Shown one piece after another: positions 57,774 to 64,000 of a stretch of 64,000 bases of DNA (within the stretch, counting starts at the first letter, position 1; each line of letters begins with the position of its first letter). Location of the stretch: the NCBI RefSeq assembly GCF_000974445.1, contig NZ_BBOJ01000013.1:62001-126000 (forward strand), given 5' to 3'. The notes under the pieces were generated by a model. That model did not search any database. It was not told the origin of the DNA and saw nothing but the letters and a program-made list of their open reading frames with translations. The stretch is from Lentzea aerocolonigenes. Its GTDB lineage: Bacteria; Actinomycetota; Actinomycetes; Mycobacteriales; Pseudonocardiaceae. A program made the position numbers and the translations under genes.

Positions 57774-58490
57774 TTAAGCACCGTAGTCGAACGGCGCGGA
57801 GGCTCCCGCGACGGCCGGTCCGCGCAGGTGCGAACGGCCCTTGCCGACCGACCTGAGCGTGTGCGCGAGGAGGTCCTCGAAGTCCGCGAGCTTGCCGTCC
57901 ACGTACGCGTCGCACTCCGAACGCAGCCGGATGGCCTCGCTCTGCGCGGCGTCGAGCACGCGTGCCGCCTCGGCGTGCGCCGCCCGGACGACCTCCTGCT
58001 CGTTGACGAGCCGGGCCTGCTCGGCGCGGCCGTCCTCGGTGGCGCGCTCGTAGTTGGCACGGCCCGCCTGGATCATCCGCTCGGCCTCGGCGTGCGAGCG
58101 GCCCACCAGGTCGTCGTACTCCTGCCGGCCGGCGGCCACGGTCCGTTCGGCCTGGTCCTCCGCCTCTGCGATCATCCGCTCGGCGCGGGCACGCGCGTCG
58201 GACAGCATCGCCTCTGCCTCGGCCTGCGCCTCCGCGAGCATGCGGTCGGCGTCCGCACGGGCCTTCGACACGCCCGCTTCCGCGTCGTGCTTGGCCTTGC
58301 CGACCAGCTCGTCCTTGTGGTCCAGCACGTCCTGCGCGTCGTCGAGCTCCGCGGGGATCGCGTCGCGCACGTCGTCGAGCAGTTCGAGCACATCACCGCG
58401 CGGCACCACGCAGCCCGAGGTCATCGGAACTCCGCGCGCTTCCTCGACGATCGTGACGAGCTCGTCGAGTGCCTCGAACACCCGGTACAC
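57774..58490 (-). CDS. sepIVA: SepIVA-like DivIVA-domain protein
   Basis: 238 aa, GTG with GGGAG upstream. N-terminus VFEALDELVTIVEEARGVPMTSGCVVPRGDVLELLDDVRDAIPAELDDAQDVLDHKDEL, followed by a long Ala/Glu-rich coiled coil to about residue 205. Matches in length, layout and gene position Rv2927c (SepIVA), a mycobacterial septation and polar-growth factor. Cytoplasmic, at the division site. The symbol rests on this correspondence. Confidence 0.88.
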   Translation of the reverse strand: MYRVFEALDELVTIVEEARGVPMTSGCVVPRGDVLELLDDVRDAIPAELDDAQDVLDHKDELVGKAKHDAEAGVSKARADADRMLAEAQAEAEAMLSDARARAERMIAEAEDQAERTVAAGRQEYDDLVGRSHAEAERMIQAGRANYERATEDGRAEQARLVNEQEVVRAAHAEAARVLDAAQSEAIRLRSECDAYVDGKLADFEDLLAHTLRSVGKGRSHLRGPAVAGASAPFDYGA

Positions 58491-58584
58491 GTCTCACTCC
58501 CTAACCCCTGTGGCTCCCGTCCACAAGTGTGCCCTGTCGATCTCCCCGAAAGAGGGAGATCGGCAGGGCGTGTCAGGATTTGCC

Positions 58585-59031
58585 GTGACCATCAGCATCA
58601 GGCGGGCCACCGCGGCCGACGTCGACGCGATCGTGGCGATGCTCGCCGACGACCCGCTCGGAGCCCGGCGCGAGAAGCCCGGCGACCCCTCCTACCTCAA
58701 GGCGTTCGAGGTGATCGACGCCGACCCGCACCAGTACCTGGCCGTGGCCGAGGCCGGCGGGGAGGTCGTGGGGACCCTGCAGCTCACGTTCACGTCCGGC
58801 CTGTCCCGCCTGGGCATGACCCGCGTCACGGTCGAGGCCGTGCGCGTGCGCTCCGACCAGCGCGGCAACGGCCTCGGCGAGCGCCTGATGAGGTGGGCGA
58901 TCGACGAGGCCCGCGCACGCGGCTGCGGTCTGGTGCAGCTCACGACGGACGCGTCACGGGTGGACGCGCACAGGTTCTACGAGCGGCTCGGCTTCACCGC
59001 GTCGCACGTGGGGATGAAGCTGCCTCTTTAA
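58585..59031 (+). CDS. GNAT-family N-acetyltransferase
   Basis: 148 aa from the GTG at 58585, with AGGA 7 nt upstream; a GTG at 58570 is in frame. GNAT fold: ISIRRATAADVDAIVAMLADD, YLAVAEAGGEVVGTLQLTF, then the acetyl-CoA motif VRSDQRGNGLGERLMRWAIDEARARGC and LTTDASRVDAHRFYERLGF. Substrate unknown. Inserted on the plus strand between sepIVA and coaD, whose end it overlaps by 4 bp. Confidence 0.9.
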   Translation: MTISIRRATAADVDAIVAMLADDPLGARREKPGDPSYLKAFEVIDADPHQYLAVAEAGGEVVGTLQLTFTSGLSRLGMTRVTVEAVRVRSDQRGNGLGERLMRWAIDEARARGCGLVQLTTDASRVDAHRFYERLGFTASHVGMKLPL

Positions 59032-59510
59032 CGGGTCTCCGCGAGGCGCTGCTGCAGCCGCTGCTCGACGGAGGCCGGCAGCAGCGTCGAGACGTCACCG
59101 CCGTACGTCGCAACCTCCTTGACCAGCGAGGACGCGAGGAACGAGTACTGCGGGCTGGCCTGCATGAACAGCGTGTCGACGCCCGTGAGCTGGTGGTTCA
59201 TCTGCGCCATCTGCAGCTCGTAGTCGTAGTCGCTGACCGCGCGCAGGCCCTTCACGATGGCCTTGATGTGGTTCTCGCGGCAGTAGTCGACCAGCAGCCC
59301 GTGCCACGAGTCGACGCGCACGTTGTCCCACTGCGCGGTGACCTCGCGCAGCATCTCCTGGCGCTCCTCGACGGAGAACAGGGTGCGCTTGTTCTTGTTG
59401 ATGAGCACGGCGACGACGACCTCGTCGAAGAGGTGCGCGGCTCTCCCGATGATGTCCAGGTGGCCGTTGGTTACCGGGTCGTAGGAGCCGGGGTACACGG
59501 CACGCGTCAT
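59028..59510 (-). CDS. coaD: Phosphopantetheine adenylyltransferase
   Basis: 160 aa. Penultimate step of coenzyme A synthesis: 4'-phosphopantetheine plus ATP to dephospho-CoA. The nucleotidyltransferase motif is YPGSYDPVTNGHLDII (TxGH, residues 5-20), INKNKRTLFSVEER binds substrate, VKGLRAVSDYDYELQMAQMN and the SSSLVKEVATYGGDVS block are complete. Confidence 0.97.
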   Translation of the reverse strand: MTRAVYPGSYDPVTNGHLDIIGRAAHLFDEVVVAVLINKNKRTLFSVEERQEMLREVTAQWDNVRVDSWHGLLVDYCRENHIKAIVKGLRAVSDYDYELQMAQMNHQLTGVDTLFMQASPQYSFLASSLVKEVATYGGDVSTLLPASVEQRLQQRLAETR

Positions 59511-59563
59511 GGATCGGACGTTAGCACCCGATCGGACGCCTCCAGGCGTGTCCGTGGTTCTCG

Positions 59564-60118
59564 TCACCCATCAGCACGCACCTGCGCCCAATACACCGCG
59601 GTGTCCCCATATCGCTTGGCACGCAAGGGTTCCACTTCGTCCGGCCAAGCTGGTTCGCCGCTTCGCGAAGCACGTTCGACAATCAGCACCGCGTCCCCGG
59701 CGAGCCGAGGCACCAGCCCGTGCAGAACTTTCGCGAGCTCGTCGTCAGTCACCACGTACGGCGGATCGGCGAACACGACGTCGAACTTCTCCCCTTCACC
59801 CGTGACGAAGGCCTCAGCCGTCCGGTTGGCGATGGTCGTGTTGCCGAACCCGAGCTCCCGCGCATTGCCCTTGAGCACCTCGGCGGCCCGCTTGTCCGAC
59901 TCCACGAACGTCGCGTGCCCGGCCCCCCGGCTCAACGCCTCGAACCCGAGCGCCCCCGACCCGGCGTACAGGTCCAGCACCTTCGCCCCCTCGAGATCCA
60001 TCATCGACTCGAGGGAACTGAACAGCGCCTCCCGCACCCGCTCGGACGTGGGCCGAGTCCCCTTCGGCGGCACCTTGAGCCTCCGGCCTCCGGCAGTCCC
60101 GGCAACAATTCGCGTCAC
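59564..60118 (-). CDS. rsmD: 16S rRNA (guanine(966)-N2)-methyltransferase RsmD
   Basis: 184 aa from the GTG at 60118. Start TRIVAGTAGGRRLKVPPKGTRPTSERVREALFSSL is the RsmD signature. The SAM site is VLDLYAGSGALGFEALSRGA, and the target-base motif is DPPY in FDVVFADPPYVV. Divergent from the zinc-ribbon gene, 31 bp apart. Confidence 0.96.
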   Translation of the reverse strand: MTRIVAGTAGGRRLKVPPKGTRPTSERVREALFSSLESMMDLEGAKVLDLYAGSGALGFEALSRGAGHATFVESDKRAAEVLKGNARELGFGNTTIANRTAEAFVTGEGEKFDVVFADPPYVVTDDELAKVLHGLVPRLAGDAVLIVERASRSGEPAWPDEVEPLRAKRYGDTAVYWAQVRADG

Positions 60119-60149
60119 CGCTCCATCGTCCCAGGTGCATCCTGTGCGC

Positions 60150-60575
60150 ATGACCCGCCACCGAGACTCCGGCGACTGCCTCTGCGCACTGGCCGACCAC
60201 CCGGTCCTGGCGGTGTGCCCGTCCTGCCCGGCCCAGGCCCTGATCACCTCAGGCCGCCTGGTCTGTCCGACATGCGCCCACACGCGCCCCTACACCCGAA
60301 CCTGGTGCTGGGACGACCAGCGCTTCGTACCAGACCTGTGGCTGCGAACCCCTTGCGCCGGCCACACCCTGTGGGCGCTGAACACCGCACACCTGGACCT
60401 GCTGGAGTCCTACGTGACCGCGAAACTGCGCGAGGACCCGCCTTCTTCTTCAACGCGGCGAATGACCGTCCTCGCCAAACTCCCCGCGTGGATGAAGTCG
60501 GCCAAACACCGCAACGAGATCCAGCGAGCCCTCCGCCGCCTGCGAGCTACCGCCCCAGGTGCGCCCCACCGTTGA
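60150..60575 (+). CDS. Zinc-ribbon-like hypothetical protein
   Basis: 141 aa, ATG. Two CxxC pairs (VCPSCPAQ, VCPTCAHT) form a likely zinc ribbon in the first 45 residues, and further Cys and Trp follow (TWCWDDQRFVPDLWLRTPCAGHTLWAL). The C-terminus is basic and helical. No family recognised. It overlaps the convergent SDR gene by 29 bp. Confidence 0.65.
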   Translation: MTRHRDSGDCLCALADHPVLAVCPSCPAQALITSGRLVCPTCAHTRPYTRTWCWDDQRFVPDLWLRTPCAGHTLWALNTAHLDLLESYVTAKLREDPPSSSTRRMTVLAKLPAWMKSAKHRNEIQRALRRLRATAPGAPHR

Positions 60576-61230
60576 CGGCCAGCACCTGCCCCGTGATATG
60601 CCCGGCAGCCTCCGACCCGAGGAACCCCACGAGCGCGGCCACGTCCTCAGGCGTCCCGGCCCGCCCGTTCTTCGTCTGCCCGATCAACATTTCCAACCGC
60701 TCCCCGGTCATCGAATCCCCGAAGAACTCGGTGTCCACGATCAGCCCAGGCGACACGACGTTGGCGGTGATCCCCCGCCCGCCGAGCTCCCCGGCAAGAT
60801 CAGCAGTCCACGCCTCCACCGCAGCCTTGGCGGCCCCGTAACTCCCACCACCCCGACGCCCGGCGATCGACCCGATGGTGATCACCCGCCCGTTGTCGGC
60901 GAGCCGCGGAGCCAAAGCCTCCGTGACCAACACAGCACTGACGACGTTCGCCTCGTAGTTGGCAAGCCACCGAGTCTTGGTGTCCTCGTGACCGACGTTG
61001 CCACCGGCGTTGTTGACAAGAACGTCCACCTTGGACGGAAGACTCTCCAACGCCCCAGCGACCGCATCCGGATCGGTGGCATCAAAGGCAACGTGCCGGA
61101 CCCCAGGAACCTCAGCGAGCACCGAGGCCCGGCGCCCGGTGATCGTGACGTCCAGCCCCTGCTTGACGAACTCAAGAGCGATGGCCCGCCCAATGCCAGT
61201 GCCACCACCAGTAACCACTGCTGTACGCAT
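60547..61230 (-). CDS. Short-chain dehydrogenase/reductase, FabG-like
   Basis: 227 aa. Cofactor motif TGGGTGIGRAIALEF (residues 7-21), NNAGG, catalytic Ser in ITIGSIAG, the YxxxK pair in SYGAAKAAVEAW, and the closing PEDVAALVGFLGSEAAGHITGQVLAVNGGAHL. A classical SDR, close to 3-oxoacyl-ACP reductases, but outside a fatty-acid cluster, so the substrate is open. Confidence 0.92.
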   Translation of the reverse strand: MRTAVVTGGGTGIGRAIALEFVKQGLDVTITGRRASVLAEVPGVRHVAFDATDPDAVAGALESLPSKVDVLVNNAGGNVGHEDTKTRWLANYEANVVSAVLVTEALAPRLADNGRVITIGSIAGRRGGGSYGAAKAAVEAWTADLAGELGGRGITANVVSPGLIVDTEFFGDSMTGERLEMLIGQTKNGRAGTPEDVAALVGFLGSEAAGHITGQVLAVNGGAHLGR

Positions 61231-61360
61231 TGCTCCCCAAAAAATCGACTACGCCCCCAACGTACGCCTGGTGATCAAGCCCGAAGCCGAAGGCGAGGCG
61301 ACGCGAAGCCGAAGGCGAGGCGACGCGAAGCCGAAGGCGAGCAGTCCTTGCCCTAAACGC
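61231..61360. other. Intergenic region upstream of the SDR gene
   Basis: Promoter region of the minus-strand SDR gene next to the tandem repeat and the second structured repeat. No gene supported. Confidence 0.5.
61282..61342 (+). repeat. Tandem repeat, 22-bp unit, about 2.8 copies
   Basis: Unit CGAAGCCGAAGGCGAGGCGACG starts at 61282, 61304 and 61326; the third copy stops after 17 bases. Copies are exact. It directly precedes the structured repeat. A shorter relative (GACGCGAAGGCGATGGCG) precedes copy 1 at 25678. Confidence 0.85.
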
Positions 61361-61642
61361 AAGGTTCCGGCGGTGTGGTCCCGTCACGAGTCGTGACACA
61401 GCCCTTGTCGCGCCCGAGGGGAGAGGTCAAGTCGCACGCTTTTCGCGACTTGACCTCACCCCTCAGGTGTGACCCGCTCCTGGCACGGCTCGTGACGGGA
61501 CCACACCGCCCGAACCGCACCACCAACGCAACGCGCAGCCGCCGAAAGCAACAGGCGTGCCATCAACCCGCAGACGGCGCTGGACTGGTCCTTGATCAGA
61601 TTGGCGGGGTCTGGGGCGGCGCCCCAGAAATCTTGAAACAGG
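61361..61642 (+). repeat. Structured intergenic repeat, copy 2
   Basis: 98% identical to 25722-26003, same orientation. The 22-bp outer arms (61369-61390 / 61489-61510) stay perfect. The inner 23-bp stem (61413-61435 / 61445-61467) carries two mismatches, and the 9+9 hairpin at 61610-61628 is intact. Lies between the SDR gene and the 3' end of the metallo-hydrolase gene, both on minus. Confidence 0.85.
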
Positions 61643-61739
61643 AACACGACACGGCAACCCCAACCAACCTACGGACACGAAACAGGCGGACGCCAACGCA
61701 ACAGGGAGACGACCTACGCAACCGGCGCGACCAGAAAAC

Positions 61740-62813
61740 TCAAACGAGCCCCTGCCACCACCCATCCACCTCACCAGGCGAGTCCACATCCACCCGCTCC
61801 CCAGGCCGAGGCACCGCCACCCGCATCCCCCGAGCCTTGACCTCCCGCCAAACCCGATCCACAGGCTCAGTCCAAGGATGCAGCGCAAGGTTGAAAGTCG
61901 CCCAGTGAACGGGAATCAACAACCCACCCCCAAGATCCTCAAACGCCTGCACCCCTTCCTCAGGCGTCATGTGGATGTCAGGCCAGGCATCGTTGTAAGC
62001 CCCAACCTGCATCAACACAGCATCAAAGGGCCCGTGCACAGCCCCGATAGCCGAGTACCCCGGGAAGTACCCGGTGTCCCCGCTGTAGAACACAGACCGA
62101 GAACCACGAGCAATCACCCACGAAGCCCACAAGGTGACGTTCCGCTGCACCGACCGCCCAGAAAAGTGCTGCGCCGCAGTACAAGTGAGCGTGAACCCGT
62201 CCACGGAGAACGACTCGTCCCAGTCCAACTCGACAATCCGCGAGCTAGGCACGTCCCACCGCAACAGGTGAGCCCCCAACCCCAACGGCACCACAAACAC
62301 CGCGGACGACAACCGAGTCAGCTCCTGAACCGTCTGCATGTCCAGGTGGTCGTAGTGGTCGTGCGACACCACGACCGCGCTCAAAGCAGGCAAATCCGAC
62401 AACTCGTGCGGCACGGGGTGCAGCCGCCGAGGCCCGACGTGCGCGGACGGCGACACCCGGTCACTCCACACCGGATCCACCAGCACCGCGGCCCCGTCGA
62501 TCTCGATCAGCGCGGAAGCATGGCCGTACCAGGTGATGTGCAGCCCCGAGCCGACGGGAGCGGAGGGCCCGACGAGCGGAACCGCCACGGACGGTTTGCG
62601 GTCCTCGCCGCCGGAGATGAAGTCGCGCAACGAGAAGGAGTCGCGGTCCGGAACCGTGCTGACTTCCTTGTCGTTGTGGAACTTGCCGTTGCGGTAGCGC
62701 GGCGACCGCGCCATTCGCGCCGGGTCCGGCTTTCCTCCCAGCTGCTTCGGCACGTCCCGCAGCGCCCACGCCACGCCCGCCAGTCCGAGCAGCCCGGCCA
62801 ACGCCTTCTTCAT
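61740..62813 (-). CDS. MBL-fold metallo-hydrolase, NAPE-PLD-like, with N-terminal anchor
   Basis: 357 aa from the ATG at 62813 with GGGAGAGGG upstream. The N-terminus KKALAGLLGLAGVAWAL is a signal or membrane anchor. The metallo-beta-lactamase fold has ITWYGHASALIEIDG, SHDHYDHLD (HxHxDH), FSGRSVQRN, FYSGDTGYF and VHWATFNLALHPW. This is the NAPE-PLD/UlaG branch, acting on phosphodiesters. Substrate unknown. Confidence 0.88.
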   Translation of the reverse strand: MKKALAGLLGLAGVAWALRDVPKQLGGKPDPARMARSPRYRNGKFHNDKEVSTVPDRDSFSLRDFISGGEDRKPSVAVPLVGPSAPVGSGLHITWYGHASALIEIDGAAVLVDPVWSDRVSPSAHVGPRRLHPVPHELSDLPALSAVVVSHDHYDHLDMQTVQELTRLSSAVFVVPLGLGAHLLRWDVPSSRIVELDWDESFSVDGFTLTCTAAQHFSGRSVQRNVTLWASWVIARGSRSVFYSGDTGYFPGYSAIGAVHGPFDAVLMQVGAYNDAWPDIHMTPEEGVQAFEDLGGGLLIPVHWATFNLALHPWTEPVDRVWREVKARGMRVAVPRPGERVDVDSPGEVDGWWQGLV

Positions 62814-62890
62814 GATGCGAATCCCTCTCCCTGACCCCGTGCTCGGTGCAACGCACGGAATCGTCGTCGAGTTCCTCGCCCCTCGCAGCA

Positions 62891-62923
62891 CGAAGGGCCC
62901 GGCCGTCGAGACCGGGCCCTTCG
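62891..62923. terminator. Terminator downstream of pyc
   Basis: CGAAGGGCCCGG (62891-62902) pairs perfectly over 12 bp with CCGGGCCCTTCG (62912-62923), loop 9 nt. It lies 12-44 bp beyond the pyc stop on the minus strand. Confidence 0.88.
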
Positions 62924-62934
62924 CACAACATCAG

Positions 62935-64000
62935 CTACTCCAGGACGATCAGCAGGTCTCCACCTTCGACCTGCTGGGCGCCGCGCAACGCCAGACGCTG
63001 CACGCGGCCCGCCTTCGGGGCGGTGATCGCGGCCTCCATCTTCATGGCCTCGATCGTCGCGACGGTCTGGCCGGCGTCGACGCTGTCGCCCTCGGCCACC
63101 GCCGCCGTCACCACGCCCGCGAACGGTGCCGCGACGTGGTTCGGGTTACCCCGATCGGCCTTCTCCGCGGCCGGGATGTCGGCCGCCACCGAACGGTCGC
63201 GGACCTGGATCGGGCGCAGCTGGCCGTTCAGGGTCGCCATGACCGTGCGGATGCCGCGCGCGTCGGCCTCGGAGATCGCCTCCAGGCCGATGAGCAGGCG
63301 GACACCCGGTTCCAGGTCGACCGAGTACTCCTCGCCCGGACGCAGGCCGTAGAAGAAGTCCTTGGAGCGCAACACCGACGTGTCGCCGTAAGCCTCGCGG
63401 TGAGCCCGGAACTCCTTCGTGGGCGCCGGGAACAGCAGGCGGTTCAGGGTCGCGCGGCGGTCGTCGACCAGCCCCGCCTCGTCCTCGGCCGACAGCTCCT
63501 CGATCGGCTTGGGAGCCGGGCGGCCCTCCAAAGCCTTGCTGCGGAACGGCTCCGGCCAGCCGCCGGGCGGGTCGCCCAGCTCGCCGTGCAGGAAGCCGAT
63601 CACCGACGCCGGGATGTCGTACTTGCCGGGGTCGGCCTCGAAGTCCTTCGGTGCCACGCCGGCCCCGACGAGGTGCAGCGCGAGGTCACCGACGACCTTG
63701 GACGACGGCGTCACCTTCACCAGGTGGCCGAGCATGCGGTCGGCGGCCGCGTACATCGACTCGATCTCCTCGAACTTCTCGCCGAGACCGAGTGCGACCG
63801 CCTGGGTGCGCAGGTTCGAGAGCTGACCACCGGGGATCTCGTGGTGGTACACGCGGCCGGTCGGGCCGGGGATGCCGGACTCGAACGGCGCGTAGATCTT
63901 GCGCACTGCTTCCCAATACGGCTCCAGGTCGCACACGTTCTGGAGGTTGAGGCCGGTGGAGTGCTCCGTGTGGTCCGTGAGCGCCACGATCGACGACAGC
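62935..64000 (-). CDS. pyc: Pyruvate carboxylase, C-terminal part (cut by window end)
   Basis: The frame is open to the last base, so the biotin carboxylase and most of the carboxyltransferase domains lie outside. Visible: end of the carboxyltransferase barrel (DLEPYWEAVRKIYAPFESGIPGPTGRVYHHEIPGGQLSNLRTQA), the linker domain (APTKEFRAHREAYGD...FFYGLRPGEEYSVDLEPG), and the biotinyl domain with the modified Lys in EAMKMEA near the C-terminus. Converts pyruvate to oxaloacetate. Position after rsmD fits the mycobacterial order. Confidence 0.95.
   Translation of the reverse strand, partial: LSSIVALTDHTEHSTGLNLQNVCDLEPYWEAVRKIYAPFESGIPGPTGRVYHHEIPGGQLSNLRTQAVALGLGEKFEEIESMYAAADRMLGHLVKVTPSSKVVGDLALHLVGAGVAPKDFEADPGKYDIPASVIGFLHGELGDPPGGWPEPFRSKALEGRPAPKPIEELSAEDEAGLVDDRRATLNRLLFPAPTKEFRAHREAYGDTSVLRSKDFFYGLRPGEEYSVDLEPGVRLLIGLEAISEADARGIRTVMATLNGQLRPIQVRDRSVAADIPAAEKADRGNPNHVAAPFAGVVTAAVAEGDSVDAGQTVATIEAMKMEAAITAPKAGRVQRLALRGAQQVEGGDLLIVLE

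Overview
The window is high-GC, densely coded DNA from a filamentous actinobacterium, most likely of the Pseudonocardiaceae (Lentzea/Saccharothrix/Actinosynnema type; the genus is a guess from overall protein character). It carries a backbone known from Mycobacterium and relatives: glnD-glnK-amtB, ftsY, smc, acylphosphatase, mutM, rnc, rpmF, the YceD family, SepIVA, coaD, rsmD and pyruvate carboxylase. All of these lie on the minus strand in the expected order. No tRNA, rRNA, CRISPR array, transposase or integrase was seen.

Layout. 1-3281: a 5'-truncated STAND NTPase with WD40 repeats. 3274-4445: a HAD hydrolase and a P-loop kinase-like protein. 4748-8764: the ammonium transport/PII operon, with a GlnR-like site upstream. 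9067-12157: two tandem secreted TAP-type peptidases whose upstream regions are also duplicated. 12272-25679: an accessory island for purine-ring and glyoxylate use. It holds alc, allB, glxK, gcl, glxR and hyi on minus, uraD and uricase on plus, then an FAD monooxygenase, an Imm1-like protein, a HpcH/HpaI-like protein, malate synthase and an IclR (AllR-type) regulator. 25722-26003: first copy of a structured intergenic repeat. 26092-37953: ftsY, anmK with a sodium:solute symporter, small genes, plsC, smc, an ECF sigma/anti-sigma pair and acylphosphatase. 38035-45297: secreted or anchored Ser/Thr-rich proteins, an orphan KdpDE system, MarR, and a PadR/HAAS pair. 45496-53758: a minus-strand operon of seven envelope/signalling proteins (PASTA lipoprotein, TIR with membrane helices, DUF4230, FHA-ABC exporter, OmpA-like lipoprotein, two coiled-coil proteins). 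A divergent unknown gene follows at 53938-54900. 54982-64000: mutM to the 3' part of pyc, with the second repeat copy at 61361-61642.

How genes work together. The island would convert urate to allantoin, allantoate, urea and glyoxylate, then to glycerate phosphate (Gcl, GlxR, GlxK) or malate (AceB). No gene for 5-hydroxyisourate hydrolase or ureidoglycolate lyase is present. A shared 15-bp box in the hyi/uraD and aceB/iclR divergent promoters suggests one IclR regulon.

Main points for follow-up: (i) the 282-bp repeat, 98% identical in two places 35.6 kb apart, with nested perfect inverted repeats; (ii) the translationally coupled TIR/FHA-ABC/OmpA/PASTA operon, which I do not recognise as a described system; (iii) a glyoxylate carboligase with Glu at position 51, where the E. 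coli enzyme has Val; (iv) several long perfect palindromes at regulator promoters.
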